A stretch of 64,000 nucleotides of DNA from NCBI GenBank assembly GCA_017883235.1, contig JADGNY010000015.1, positions 1 to 64,000 on the forward strand. The letters run 5' to 3'. The notes beneath the pieces are model-generated. The model ran no database searches, was not told the DNA's origin, and saw nothing but the letters and a program-made list of their open reading frames with translations. Position numbers and translations under genes: made by a program. The DNA is from Thermoanaerobaculia bacterium (GTDB lineage: Bacteria; Acidobacteriota; Thermoanaerobaculia; Gp7-AA8). This document shows positions 52,758 through 61,809 of this stretch, piece after piece; the stretch's first letter is position 1; each line of letters starts with the position of its first letter.

Positions 52758-53720
52758 TCAGCAAAGCAACGAAAAGTCGATATTGCCCCCACTCACGACG
52801 ATTGCGGTCTTCCCTCGCGGCTTAATCACCCCGGAAAGCAACGCAGCGATCCCCAGCGCTCCGGTCGGCTCGATGACCAGCTTGGTACGGTACATGGCCA
52901 GCTTTACCGCGTCGAGAAGGATGTCGTCGTCGACGCTGACGACGTCGCGGACGCGCTCGCGGATGACGGCGAAGTTGCGCTCGCCGATGGCCAGCGTCCG
53001 GGCGCCGTCGGCGATCGTTTTCGGGGGGTCGATGGTGACGATCCGGCCGGACTTGAACGATTGTTCGCCATCGTTGCCGGCGCGCGGCTCGACGCCGTAG
53101 ACATCGATATTGGGGTTGAGTGAGGTTGCCGCAATGGCTACGCCCGATAGCAGGCCGCCGCCGCCGAGCGGCGTCACGACCGTTTCGACGTCCGGCCACT
53201 CCTCGACGATCTCCAGCCCGACCGTGCCGGCGCCGGCAATGATCCGCCAGTCGTCGAAGGGGGGGATGACGGCCGCACCGCTTTTTTCGGCAATCTCTCT
53301 GGCGACGGTGTCCCGGGTGGCCGACGTCACGCCGGCGGTGACGACCTCGGCGCCGTAGGCCTTGGTGGCCGCGACTTTCATCGCCACCGAGTTCTCCGGC
53401 ATCACGATCGTCGCCTTCACGCCGAGGAGTTTCGCGGCCAGGGCGACCCCCTGGGCGTGGTTGCCGGAGGAAAAGGCGACCACGCCGTTTTGCCGTTCCT
53501 TTTCAGACAGTTGCAGGAGCGCATTCATCGCCCCGCGGATCTTGAACGAGCCCGCTCGCTGGAGGTTTTCGCACTTGAGGCGAACCTCCACTCCGATCGC
53601 TTCCGACAGCGAACGGCTCGCGAGGAGGGGTGTCCGATGGACGTAGGGTTTGAGGCGGCCGGCGGCGGCCCGGATGTCGTCAATCGTCACGGAGGCCACA
53701 TCGATATTTGAAGAATTCAC
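52758..53720 (-). CDS. Threonine dehydratase, short (catabolic/TdcB-like) form
   Basis: 320-residue PLP enzyme of the serine/threonine dehydratase fold. It deaminates threonine (or serine) to 2-oxobutyrate. PLP lysine K60 in AGSFKIRGA, phosphate-binding GGGGLLSG, SSGNHAQG, and the C-terminal VSGGNID. There is no ACT regulatory domain, so it is not the isoleucine-inhibited long form. GTG 53720 gives the family length; TATACT lies six bases before it. The frame is open further upstream but without homology. Confidence 0.88.
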   Translation of the reverse strand: MNSSNIDVASVTIDDIRAAAGRLKPYVHRTPLLASRSLSEAIGVEVRLKCENLQRAGSFKIRGAMNALLQLSEKERQNGVVAFSSGNHAQGVALAAKLLGVKATIVMPENSVAMKVAATKAYGAEVVTAGVTSATRDTVAREIAEKSGAAVIPPFDDWRIIAGAGTVGLEIVEEWPDVETVVTPLGGGGLLSGVAIAATSLNPNIDVYGVEPRAGNDGEQSFKSGRIVTIDPPKTIADGARTLAIGERNFAVIRERVRDVVSVDDDILLDAVKLAMYRTKLVIEPTGALGIAALLSGVIKPRGKTAIVVSGGNIDFSLLC

Positions 53721-53726
53721 CGGCGC

Positions 53727-53732
53727 AGTATA
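53727..53732 (-). promoter_or_regulatory. -10 hexamer TATACT for the threonine dehydratase gene
   Basis: TATACT, six bases, GTG 53720. No ribosome binding site. It supports the internal GTG as the true start. Confidence 0.45.
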
Positions 53733-53841
53733 AACTCCGGCAAACTGGGCATTGTTTGAACAGGGATTGGACAGGAATCGACGCAACGATTCGTCGACAA
53801 AGCAGTAACGGGCAAGGTCATTTTTCGGGGAGGTTGGGGTT

Positions 53842-55446
53842 ATGTGGAGAAGGGTTACCCGCGGCCTGGTTCTCGCCACTTTGGTATCACTCGCAGTGCC
53901 GGCGCTTCTGGCGCAAACGACGGAGTCGCTCGGCTCGCTCGAGTTTCCTGATCCGTCTGTTTCTCAGAGCGGCGTGATCCTCGTCAAGGGGTGGTTTCTC
54001 GACCCATCGGCGATCTCGCGCATCGCCGCCTACGTCGACGATCAATTCATCGCCAACGCAAATACAAATCTGCCGCGCATCGACATCATCGAAGCGTACC
54101 CGAACTACCCGGGCATCCAGCACATCGCGCCCGGCTTCCAGATCGGCATGCTGGCAAGCCGCTTCACGAACGGCGCGCACACGATCTCGGTACACGTCTT
54201 CCGAAGCGACGGGACGGTGACGGAGCTCGGCCGCCGTACGATCAACGTCGACAACTCCCTCAACCAGGCGCCGTTCGGCAACGTCGACATCCCGGACCTT
54301 TCCGGGACCTTCAACGCCTCAGGCTCGTTCCCCGTCTCCGGCTGGGCTCTCGATACCGATGGCGTCTCCAAGGTCGAAGTCCTCATTGACAACGGGGTCG
54401 TTCAGGACGCGATGTACGGCGACCCCCGGCCCGATGTGGCCAATTCGATCGCCGACTGGCCGGACGCTCTTTACAGCGCCTTCATCGCCAACGTCGACAC
54501 GACCAGAATTCAAGACGGCGTGCACACGCTCGACGTCCGTGCCACCGACCGCCTCGGACTCTCCCGCCTCATCGGCCGCAGGGTCGTGCAGATCTTCAAC
54601 GAGGGGGCGAACCTCAAGCCGTTCGGCTTCGTCGACGAGCCGCTGCGCGACGCGGTGCTCTACGGCACTCTTTGCCAGACCCAGCCTATTTTCTCGCCGG
54701 CGGTCAACAATCAATCGCACATCACCCCCGTCCGCGGCTGGGCACTCGACCTCGGCACGCGCGGCGACGTCGGCCGCGTCGCCTACGCGGAGCTGTTGGT
54801 GGACGGACGCCGCTGGTATTCGACCGACGACTGCGCCTTCAGCCCGATCTTCAACAACTTCGTCAACTGCTACGGTCTGCCGCGCTTCGACGTGGAGCGC
54901 TACTACCCGAATTATCCCGACGCGCCGCGCTCGGGCTTCCTCTTCACGCTCGACGTCGGCGCGCTGCTGGCGCTCGGCGTGCGGCCCGGCAATCACGTTC
55001 TGACGGTGCGCGTCGGCGATCTGCAGCAGACGTTTACCGAGCTGCCGAACCGCGACGGTATTCCGGTCTTCTTCGAATGCGCCGAGAACCGCGTGGCCTC
55101 GGCCGTCGGCTTCATCGACGTCCCGCAGCCCAACGACTTCATGAAGGGGACGGTAACCTTCCAGGGCTGGGCCGAAGTCGAGCACAGCACCCTCCAGGCG
55201 GTCGAGGTGCTTGTCGATGGCAATTTCGAAGGGACGGCGCAGTATGGCTTCCCCCGTCCTGACGTGGCAGTGCAATACCCCTATCTGTTGAACAGCCAGA
55301 ACTCCGGATGGCGCTTCGTCATCGATACGACCAAGCTTGCAAACGCGCGCCACCGCGTAACGGTGCGTGTCCTCGACTTCACCGGCCTGCGTACGGAGAT
55401 CGGCTCCGTCGATTTCTTCACGCAGAACCCGAACCCGACGCCGTAA
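53842..55446 (+). CDS. Secreted protein of four Ig-like repeats
   Basis: 534 residues. Signal peptide near 1-25 (LVLATLVSLAVPALLA). Four repeats of about 115-130 residues follow, each with G-(F/W)-D/P, VKGWFLD or VSGWALD or VRGWALD or FQGWAEV, a V-x-V-L-V-D-G strand, RPDV/RIDI...YPNYP and GF.F..D....NG.HTL.V. This is a beta-sandwich array found in large surface proteins of soil bacteria; here it stands alone. Two Cys pairs in repeat 3 may form disulphides. Function unknown. GGGGAGG precedes the ATG. Confidence 0.72.
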   Translation: MWRRVTRGLVLATLVSLAVPALLAQTTESLGSLEFPDPSVSQSGVILVKGWFLDPSAISRIAAYVDDQFIANANTNLPRIDIIEAYPNYPGIQHIAPGFQIGMLASRFTNGAHTISVHVFRSDGTVTELGRRTINVDNSLNQAPFGNVDIPDLSGTFNASGSFPVSGWALDTDGVSKVEVLIDNGVVQDAMYGDPRPDVANSIADWPDALYSAFIANVDTTRIQDGVHTLDVRATDRLGLSRLIGRRVVQIFNEGANLKPFGFVDEPLRDAVLYGTLCQTQPIFSPAVNNQSHITPVRGWALDLGTRGDVGRVAYAELLVDGRRWYSTDDCAFSPIFNNFVNCYGLPRFDVERYYPNYPDAPRSGFLFTLDVGALLALGVRPGNHVLTVRVGDLQQTFTELPNRDGIPVFFECAENRVASAVGFIDVPQPNDFMKGTVTFQGWAEVEHSTLQAVEVLVDGNFEGTAQYGFPRPDVAVQYPYLLNSQNSGWRFVIDTTKLANARHRVTVRVLDFTGLRTEIGSVDFFTQNPNPTP

Positions 55447-55450
55447 TGCT

Positions 55451-55644
55451 GCGCGGCGGCGGCTTGCGCCGCCGCCGCGCGTTGTCTGCGGCGCTTCGCG
55501 CGCGTTGTCAGTTGTCTGCGCCCTGCGGGGCGCGTGGTGGGTTCATTGATGAGTCTTCCGTCGCCTTCGATGACGGACCACGCGCCGCGCGCAGACAACC
55601 GACAACGCGGCGAAGCCGCAGACAACGCGGCGCGAAGCGCCGCA
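55451..55644. repeat. Composite inverted repeat of GCGTTGTCTGCGG words
   Basis: The left half (about 55451-55537) holds a GGCGGCGGC hairpin, then GCGTTGTCTGCGGCGC and GCGTTGTCAGTTGTCTGCGC. The right half (about 55580-55644) is its inverse, GCGCAGACAACCGACAACGC, CGCAGACAACGCGG and CGCGAAGCGCCGC. The loop is about 40 bases. It fills the gap between convergent genes. Confidence 0.75.
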
Positions 55645-55645
55645 G

Positions 55646-56275
55646 TCACATCCACGCGTACACGTCAACGTTCGCGCGCGCCCGCAACTGCGTCGTCCAC
55701 GTCTCGACCTGTTCATCGAGTTGCCGTGAACGGATGAGGGTGCGGACCTCTTCGCGAACGTCGTTGAGCGGCGGTACAGGCAGTCCGCGCGCGGCGCGCT
55801 GCTGACGCCACGTGCCGTTGTAATAGGCGGCGATGTCTTCATTCGCGACGAAGATGAGCGGCGCAAAACGCTCCTGGATGTACGCCTCCACCTGCAGTTG
55901 GCGTTTGATCAAGGCCCGCAGTTCGTCCGGCGTCAGCTCCGCGCGTGCCAGCGCGGCGTCAAGCTCGGCCGGGGAGGTGAAACGGTGCTGGATCTCCACC
56001 AGCCGGGCCTCGATCGAGTCTTTCGGGATGTCCTGGGCCCCGAACCGCTCCACGTCGCGGTACCGTAAGGTCTGGGCGATCAACGCCTCGAGAATGTCGT
56101 GGTGATAGTCGTCGTCGCTTCTTCCGGCGGCGCGTGGAAAGAAACGGAGCTGTACCATCTGGTCGACTTCGCTCACGGTCAGCACCTGTTGATCGATCAC
56201 GGCCGCGATCCGGTCGACCGTGACGCCCAGGGCCGGCATGGCAAACAAAAAAACGATGAGAGCTTGGCGTTTCAT
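55646..56275 (-). CDS. SurA N-terminal-domain-like periplasmic protein
   Basis: 209 residues: a short signal peptide (KRQALIVFLFAMPALG) then a SurA_N-type chaperone module (VDRIAAVIDQQVLTVSEVDQM, VEIQHRFTSPAELDAALARAELTPDELRALIKRQLQVEAYI in blocks). It lacks any parvulin isomerase domain, so it would be a chaperone-only SurA relative for outer-membrane proteins. ATG 56275 starts at the signal peptide. Divergent from hrcA. Confidence 0.7.
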   Translation of the reverse strand: MKRQALIVFLFAMPALGVTVDRIAAVIDQQVLTVSEVDQMVQLRFFPRAAGRSDDDYHHDILEALIAQTLRYRDVERFGAQDIPKDSIEARLVEIQHRFTSPAELDAALARAELTPDELRALIKRQLQVEAYIQERFAPLIFVANEDIAAYYNGTWRQQRAARGLPVPPLNDVREEVRTLIRSRQLDEQVETWTTQLRARANVDVYAWM

Positions 56276-56297
56276 GACGGCGAATGACAGAGCAATC

Positions 56298-56326
56298 TTG
56301 ACACCTTCGGGCGCAATTCCTACATT
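56298..56326 (+). promoter_or_regulatory. Promoter of the hrcA-dnaK operon
   Basis: TTGACA (56298-56303), 17 bases, TACATT (56321-56326). The start would be near 56333, just before the operator. Confidence 0.75.
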
Positions 56327-56336
56327 CTCCTGTCTG

Positions 56337-56363
56337 TTAGCGGTCGGACAGCGAGACCGCTTA
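56337..56363 (+). promoter_or_regulatory. Variant CIRCE operator for HrcA
   Basis: TTAGCGGTC, nine bases, GACCGCTTA. The geometry (two 9-bp arms, 9-base spacer, next to the transcription start, upstream of hrcA) is that of CIRCE (TTAGCACTC-N9-GAGTGCTAA), but the inner arm bases ACTC are replaced by GGTC symmetrically in both arms. Confidence 0.75.
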
Positions 56364-56381
56364 CTGCGCTCGTGACCCGCC

Positions 56382-57455
56382 ATGGTCCAACACTTCGATC
56401 TCAGTGGTGACGATCTCGACACGCGCGCACGCGAAGTGCTGCGCGAGATCATCATGCAGCACGTTGCCACGGGCGAGGCCATCAGCTCCCGGTCGCTGGC
56501 GAAGTGCGGCCGCTTCCAGCTCTCGCCGGCCAGCCTCCGCAACGTGATGGCGGACCTCGAGGATCTCGGCTATCTCCAGCACCCCCACACCTCGGCCGGC
56601 CGCGTCCCGACGGACCGCGGCTACCGTTTCTTCATCGACAACCTCATGCGCTCGCACACCCTCTCGCAACGGGAGCGCGAGATGATCGATGATCAGGTCA
56701 GCCACGCCAACGAAATCGACGAAGTGCTTCATCTGGCCTCGCGCGTTCTGTCGAAGCTCAGCGACCAGGTCGGCCTCATCTTCATGCCCACGCTGCTGCA
56801 ATTCACGATCCGCAGCATGGACTTCGTCGCCGTCGCCGACAGCAAGATCATGTGCATCATCGTCGGCCAGAACGGCGTGGTGGTGAACAAGATCATCGAG
56901 ACGCGCCAGCAGTTCACGCGCGACGAGCTGCAGAAGATCTCCCGCTACATCACCATCGAGTTCACCGGAATGACCCTCGACAACATCCGCCGCCGGCTCG
57001 TCCGGATGACGGAGGAGGAGCGGGCACGGCACGATGCCATGCTGCAGAAGACCATCTCCCTCGGCATCGAAGCCGTCAACGACGTCTCGCCGCTCGAACA
57101 CGAGCTCTACGTCGAAGGGGCGGCCTCGATCCTCACCAAGCCCGAGTTCTCCGACGCGGTCTCCCTGCGCAAGACCTTCCTGGCTCTGCAGGAGAAAGAG
57201 AAGCTGGTGGAGATTCTGAACTCGTGTCTCTCTGAGGAGGGACTGCAGATTCTGGTCGGATCGGAGAGTAACTTTACGCAGGTCTATAACTTCAGCATCG
57301 TGGCGCGGCGTTACGGTACGCAGGCCACGCCGCTGGGAATGGTCGGAATCATCGGCCCCATGCGTATGGAGTACGCGCGCATGGCACCGCTGGTCGACTA
57401 TCTCGGCCTCGCGCTCAGCCGCAAGATCGAAGAGGAACAGGAGCAACAGCAGTGA
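56382..57455 (+). CDS. hrcA: Heat-inducible transcription repressor HrcA
   Basis: 357 residues. Winged-helix domain (about 10-85) with LSPASLRNVMADLEDLGYL and HPHTSAGRVPTDRGYRFF, then the GAF-like and dimerisation regions ending MRMEYARMAPLVDYLG. It represses heat-shock genes at CIRCE and depends on GroEL for activity. Its recognition helix reads SPASLRN where many HrcA proteins have S.ATIRN, possibly matching the altered operator. It overlaps grpE by four bases (GTGA). Confidence 0.95.
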   Translation: MVQHFDLSGDDLDTRAREVLREIIMQHVATGEAISSRSLAKCGRFQLSPASLRNVMADLEDLGYLQHPHTSAGRVPTDRGYRFFIDNLMRSHTLSQREREMIDDQVSHANEIDEVLHLASRVLSKLSDQVGLIFMPTLLQFTIRSMDFVAVADSKIMCIIVGQNGVVVNKIIETRQQFTRDELQKISRYITIEFTGMTLDNIRRRLVRMTEEERARHDAMLQKTISLGIEAVNDVSPLEHELYVEGAASILTKPEFSDAVSLRKTFLALQEKEKLVEILNSCLSEEGLQILVGSESNFTQVYNFSIVARRYGTQATPLGMVGIIGPMRMEYARMAPLVDYLGLALSRKIEEEQEQQQ

Positions 57456-58036
57456 ATGACAATGACAACCCCACCGTTGACGACGACGCGTACGTGATCG
57501 AAGATACCGGCGAATCCGTGGCCGACATCGAGCACGAGATGGAAGTCGCTGCCCGGGAAGCCGTGGCCGGCCGGCCCGTTCCCGTCGCACCGGAAGAGGA
57601 TTTCCACGACCGCTACCTGCGTACGCTCGCGGACTTCGAGAACTTCCGCAAACGCTCCGAGCGCGAAAAGGACGACTTCCGGCGTTACGCCCTCGTCGGC
57701 GTGATCCGCGACCTGCTGCCGGTGATCGACAACTTCGACCGCGCGCTCGAGCACGCCGAGGAAGGCGATGAGTTTCACAAAGGCGTGGCCCTCATCTACA
57801 AACAGCTCTTCGACGTCCTCCAGCGCCACGGGCTCAAGACCATCAGCGAATCCGGCGTTCGATTCGATCCCAACATTCACGAGGCAGTCGTTCGCGAGGA
57901 AGATCCGTCGGTCCCGTCGCATACTGTCGTCGCCATTCTCCAGAAAGGCTATTTCCTTCACGATCGGCTGCTGCGGCCCGCTATGGTCAAAGTCGCGGTG
58001 GGCGGGTCGGAGGAGAATGAGTCCGCGGGCGCATAG
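57452..58036 (+). CDS. grpE: Nucleotide exchange factor GrpE
   Basis: 194 residues: a disordered acidic N-terminus, a long coiled coil (about 50-90, DRYLRTLADFENFRKRSEREKDDFRRYA in sequence) and a C-terminal beta domain with GVRFDPNIHEAVVREED and LQKGYFLHDRLLRPAMVKVA. It releases ADP from DnaK. GTG start overlapping hrcA. Confidence 0.95.
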   Translation: MNDNDNPTVDDDAYVIEDTGESVADIEHEMEVAAREAVAGRPVPVAPEEDFHDRYLRTLADFENFRKRSEREKDDFRRYALVGVIRDLLPVIDNFDRALEHAEEGDEFHKGVALIYKQLFDVLQRHGLKTISESGVRFDPNIHEAVVREEDPSVPSHTVVAILQKGYFLHDRLLRPAMVKVAVGGSEENESAGA

Positions 58037-58039
58037 CGA

Positions 58040-59878
58040 ATGTCGAAGATCATCGGAATCGATCTCGGGACGACAAACTCCTGCGTCGCCGTCGTGGATG
58101 TGGCGACGCCGCAGGTGATGCCGAACCGTGAGGGAAGCCGGACCACGCCGTCGGTGGTCGGCTTCACGGAAGACAGCGAACGGCTCGTCGGCCAGATCGC
58201 CAAGCGTCAGGCCATCACCAATCCCTTCAACACCGTCTTCGCCATCAAGCGCCTCATCGGCCGCAAGTACGACTCCAACGAGGTCACGCGCGCCAAGCAG
58301 ATCCTCCCGTATCAGATCGTGCCGGCCGCCAACGGCGACATGAAGGTGAAGATCCGCGACCGCGAATACTCCCCCGAGGAGATCTCCGCGTTCGTGCTGA
58401 TGGAGATCAAGGCCTTCGCCGAAGAGTTCCTCGGGGAGGAAGTCACCGAGGCGATCATTACCGTCCCCGCCTACTTCAACGACAGCCAGCGCCAGGCCAC
58501 GCGCGACGCCGGCAAGATCGCCGGGCTCGATGTTCTCCGCATCATCAACGAGCCGACCGCCGCCGCCCTGGCCTACGGTCTCGACAACAAGCAGAACCAA
58601 CGCATCGCCGTTTACGATCTCGGCGGCGGCACGTTCGACATCTCCATCCTCAAACTCGAGGACGGCCTCTTCGAAGTGCTCTCCACCTCGGGCGACACGT
58701 ACCTCGGCGGCGAGGACTTCGACAAGCGCATCATCGACTGGCTCATCGAAGGCTTCCAGCGCGATACCGGAATCAGCCTGGCCGACGACCGCATGGCCCT
58801 GCAGCGTCTGAAGGAAGCCGCCGAGCGCGCCAAACACGAGCTGTCGGTCTCCGAGGAGTCGCGCATCACGCTGCCGTTCATCTCCGCCGACGCTTCGGGC
58901 CCCAAGCATCTCAACAGCGTGCTCACGCGGCCCGAGTTCGAGAAGATGGTCGAGGATCTGATCCAGAAGACGATCGATCCCGTCAACGACGCACTGAAGC
59001 AGGCCGGCCTCACCGCGGCGGACATCGACGAAGTGGTCCTCGTCGGCGGACAGACCCGCATGCCGCGGGTGGTCGAGGCGGTGCAGAAGGCGTTCGGCAA
59101 GGAGCCGAATCGCAATATCAATCCCGATGAAGTCGTCGCTGTCGGCGCGGCCGTGCAGGCCGGCATCCTGCGTGGCGACATCAAGGACATGATCCTGCTC
59201 GACGTCACGCCGCTCTCGATCGGTGTCGAGACGCACGGCGGCGTCTTCACGAAAGTCATCGAGCGCAACTCGACGATCCCCACCAAGAACTCGCTGATCT
59301 TCACCACGGTGGCCGATCATCAGAGCAAGGTCACCGTGCACGTGCTGCAGGGCGAGCGCGAGTTCGCGCGCGACAACAAGTCCCTCGGCAAGTTCGATCT
59401 GGTCGGCATTCCCTCCGCCCCGCGCGGCGTGCCCCAGATCGAGGTCACCTTCGCCATCGATTCCAACGGCATCGTCAGCGTCACCGCCCGCGATCAGGCC
59501 ACCGGCCAGTCCACCGGCGTACAGATCAATCCCGCCGGCGGCCTGTCCGAGGATGAGATCGATCGCCTCGTCAGCGAGGCAGCCGAACACTCGCGCACCG
59601 ACGCCTCGCGCCGTGAGATCCGCATGCTCCAGAACAAGCTCGAGGGAATGATCTACACCAACGACAAGGTCTTTCGTGAGTTCGGCAAGATGCTGAACGA
59701 TGAAGACCGTGACAAAGTCCAGAAGTGCATTACCAAAGCGAAGGAATCGGTGACCGCGGAGGAGAGGCAGCGTCTCAACGACGCCATCTTCGATCTTCAG
59801 ACCGCGTCGCGCATTCTCACCAGCGTGATGCTCTACAACCCCTTGAAGATGAACATCCCCGGCGGAGACGCCACTTAA
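58040..59878 (+). CDS. dnaK: Chaperone DnaK with short C-terminus
   Basis: 612-residue Hsp70. [14 protein letters not shown] at the N-terminus, [12 protein letters not shown], the linker before [22 protein letters not shown] and a complete substrate-binding domain and lid. It ends [15 protein letters not shown], without the usual disordered acidic tail (typical length about 635-640). The lid helices also look slightly short. dnaJ follows four bases after the stop. Confidence 0.95.
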   Translation: MSKIIGIDLGTTNSCVAVVDVATPQVMPNREGSRTTPSVVGFTEDSERLVGQIAKRQAITNPFNTVFAIKRLIGRKYDSNEVTRAKQILPYQIVPAANGDMKVKIRDREYSPEEISAFVLMEIKAFAEEFLGEEVTEAIITVPAYFNDSQRQATRDAGKIAGLDVLRIINEPTAAALAYGLDNKQNQRIAVYDLGGGTFDISILKLEDGLFEVLSTSGDTYLGGEDFDKRIIDWLIEGFQRDTGISLADDRMALQRLKEAAERAKHELSVSEESRITLPFISADASGPKHLNSVLTRPEFEKMVEDLIQKTIDPVNDALKQAGLTAADIDEVVLVGGQTRMPRVVEAVQKAFGKEPNRNINPDEVVAVGAAVQAGILRGDIKDMILLDVTPLSIGVETHGGVFTKVIERNSTIPTKNSLIFTTVADHQSKVTVHVLQGEREFARDNKSLGKFDLVGIPSAPRGVPQIEVTFAIDSNGIVSVTARDQATGQSTGVQINPAGGLSEDEIDRLVSEAAEHSRTDASRREIRMLQNKLEGMIYTNDKVFREFGKMLNDEDRDKVQKCITKAKESVTAEERQRLNDAIFDLQTASRILTSVMLYNPLKMNIPGGDAT

Positions 59879-59882
59879 CCGA

Positions 59883-61007
59883 ATGACGATGGCAACGACA
59901 GAAAAACGAGATTACTACGAGATCCTAGGTCTGGCCCGCGAGGCTACCGTCGACGACATCAAGAAGGCGTACCGCCGTCTGGCGGTGAAGTACCACCCTG
60001 ACAAGAATCCCGGCGATGCCGACGCCGAGGAGAAGTTCAAGGAGGCCGCGGAAGCGTACGGCGTTCTCTCGGACGATGAGAAGCGCGCGCGGTACGACCG
60101 CTTCGGACATCAGGGCGTCAGCGGGGGCGGTTTCGATCCGAATCAGTTTGCCGACTTCGGCGACATCCTCGGCGATCTCTTCGGCTTCGGCGATTTCTTC
60201 GGCACCAGCCGCCGCCGTGCCGCGCGCGCCACACGGGGCAACGATCTCCGCTATGACCTCGCACTCGAATTCGAGGAAGCCGTCTTCGGCAAGGACGTCA
60301 CCATCGACGTGCCGCGCGTGGCGACGTGCGAGGTCTGCCACGGCAGCGGCGCGAAGGCGGGTACGCAGCCGGTGACCTGTACCGGATGTGGCGGCCGCGG
60401 ACAAGTGCGCTACTCCCAGGGATTCTTCGCCGTGGCCCGGACCTGCCCGCAGTGCGGCGGCGCCGGGAAAGTCATCAAGGATCCCTGCGCCAATTGCGAC
60501 GGGGCAGGCCGCGTGCGCGAGGAGAAGACGATCTCGGTCAAAGTGCCGGCCGGCGTTGACGAGGGTTCCCGTCTACGCGTCGCCGGCGAAGGGGAGGCGG
60601 GATTCAACGGCGGCCCGCCGGGTGATCTCTATGTCTTCCTCTCCGTCCACCCGCACGCGAAGTTCACGCGCCGCGACTACGACATCCATTCCGAGCAGGC
60701 CATCACCTTCACGCAGGCGGCCCTCGGCGCGGACATGCAGATCGACACCGTCGACGGTACCGAGTCGCTGCGTATCCCGCCCGGCACGCAGCCGAGTCAG
60801 GTCTTCCGCCTGCGGTCCAAAGGCGTCCAGTTCCTCCAGGGCTCCGGCCGCGGCGATCACTACGTCCACGTCTCCGTGCGCATCCCCACGTCGCTGAATG
60901 AGTCGCAACGCGACCTTCTGCAACGCTACGCGGATGCCGAGGGGGAAACGCCGCTGGAGGACAAGGGCGTGTTCGGGAAGGTGAAGGACTTTTTCACGAA
61001 CCCGTAA
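59883..61007 (+). CDS. dnaJ: Chaperone DnaJ
   Basis: 374-residue Hsp40 of class I. J domain (about 10-75) with H38-P-D40, a G/F segment with [11 protein letters not shown], four zinc repeats [24 protein letters not shown] and CANCDGAG, and the C-terminal substrate domains. It delivers substrates to DnaK. Alternative ATG two codons downstream. Last gene of the heat-shock operon. Confidence 0.96.
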   Translation: MTMATTEKRDYYEILGLAREATVDDIKKAYRRLAVKYHPDKNPGDADAEEKFKEAAEAYGVLSDDEKRARYDRFGHQGVSGGGFDPNQFADFGDILGDLFGFGDFFGTSRRRAARATRGNDLRYDLALEFEEAVFGKDVTIDVPRVATCEVCHGSGAKAGTQPVTCTGCGGRGQVRYSQGFFAVARTCPQCGGAGKVIKDPCANCDGAGRVREEKTISVKVPAGVDEGSRLRVAGEGEAGFNGGPPGDLYVFLSVHPHAKFTRRDYDIHSEQAITFTQAALGADMQIDTVDGTESLRIPPGTQPSQVFRLRSKGVQFLQGSGRGDHYVHVSVRIPTSLNESQRDLLQRYADAEGETPLEDKGVFGKVKDFFTNP

Positions 61008-61010
61008 GGC

Positions 61011-61016
61011 TATACT
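61011..61016 (+). promoter_or_regulatory. -10 hexamer TATACT for the Phd gene
   Basis: TATACT, seven bases, ATG 61024, identical in layout to the site at 2686. Confidence 0.5.
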
Positions 61017-61023
61017 GGTCAGC

Positions 61024-61320
61024 ATGACCAGAAATCGTCAGACAGCAGCACACACCGCCACACACTCAGGGCAATGGGCACTTCAGGATGCGAAAGCTCG
61101 CTTCAGCGAAGTCGTTCGCAAGGCCAGGACTGAGGGCCCGCAGAGGATTACGGTGCACGGCCGTGAAGAGGTCGTCGTGGTTTCGGTGGAAGAGTATCGC
61201 CGAGCGAAGGGCGAGCCGACCGGCGAGGTTCTCGTGAAGGCCATGCAGGATCCGCGCGTGCGGGGCCTGCGCATTGAGCACGAGGGGACGCGTGCGCCCG
61301 TTCGCCGCGTGAAGCTGTGA
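61024..61320 (+). CDS. Phd/YefM-type antitoxin
   Basis: 98 residues: WALQDAKARFSEVVRKARTEGPQRITVHGREEVVVVSVEEY is the Phd dimerisation and DNA-binding domain; the C-terminal RGLRIEHEGTRAPVRRVKL should wrap the toxin. It is coupled to the PIN toxin by a four-base GTGA overlap. Own -10 box, no ribosome binding site. Confidence 0.88.
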   Translation: MTRNRQTAAHTATHSGQWALQDAKARFSEVVRKARTEGPQRITVHGREEVVVVSVEEYRRAKGEPTGEVLVKAMQDPRVRGLRIEHEGTRAPVRRVKL

Positions 61321-61745
61321 CAGGCTGGCTGCTCGATACCAACGTGCTGTCCGAGCTACATCGGCCCAGACCGGACGCGAAGGTTGTGAGCTTCATCTCG
61401 GGAATCCCGCTCCACCTTATGTTCGTCAGTGCCGTCACTTTGGCTGAAATTCGTTTCGGCATAGAGATCGTCAAAGACCCGAGTCAGCGAATGGATCTGA
61501 GCGAGTGGTTGCTTCACACGATCCGCCCTATGTTCGAGAACCGAGTTCTCGCTGTCACAGAAGACATCATGGTGACGTGGCGGCTTCTCGTGGAAAGTGG
61601 CCGCAAGACGGGCCATACCTTCACGCAACCAGACCTCATCATCGCCGCGACCGCGTTACATCATGGGCTGACGATGGTTTCTCGTGACACCCGCGATTTC
61701 GCCAAGCTGAACATGCCGATATTGAATCCTTGGAAATCGGCGTAG
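61317..61745 (+). CDS. PIN-domain toxin (VapC/FitB-like)
   Basis: A 142-residue RNase toxin. Acidic active-site residues: D7 in LLDTNVLSEL, E44 in TLAEIRFG, D106 in TQPDLIIAATA and D124 in VSRDTRDF. The LSEL and RFG patterns resemble FitB-type toxins. It cleaves specific RNAs, often initiator tRNA or rRNA, unless bound by its antitoxin. GTG start in the overlap. Complete. Confidence 0.9.
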   Translation: MTGWLLDTNVLSELHRPRPDAKVVSFISGIPLHLMFVSAVTLAEIRFGIEIVKDPSQRMDLSEWLLHTIRPMFENRVLAVTEDIMVTWRLLVESGRKTGHTFTQPDLIIAATALHHGLTMVSRDTRDFAKLNMPILNPWKSA

Positions 61746-61794
61746 AGACGATTTCCCTGCGGCTAGCCATCATCGCCAGCGACAAGTAGCGCGC

Positions 61795-61800
61795 TAGAAT
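61795..61800 (+). promoter_or_regulatory. -10 hexamer TAGAAT for the pyrophosphatase gene
   Basis: TAGAAT, nine bases, GTG 61810; no ribosome binding site. Confidence 0.4.
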
Positions 61801-61809
61801 GCGTGGCCT

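Noticed and set aside
53721-53879. 53-residue N-terminal extension of threonine dehydratase
   Set aside because: Overlaps the divergent gene start at 53842, shows no homology, and the GTG at 53720 has a -10 box at leaderless distance.
57398-59590. 730-codon open frame on the minus strand opposite grpE-dnaK
   Set aside because: Codon-position shadow of GC-rich dnaK; the translation has no recognisable domain and the plus strand is clearly the coding one.
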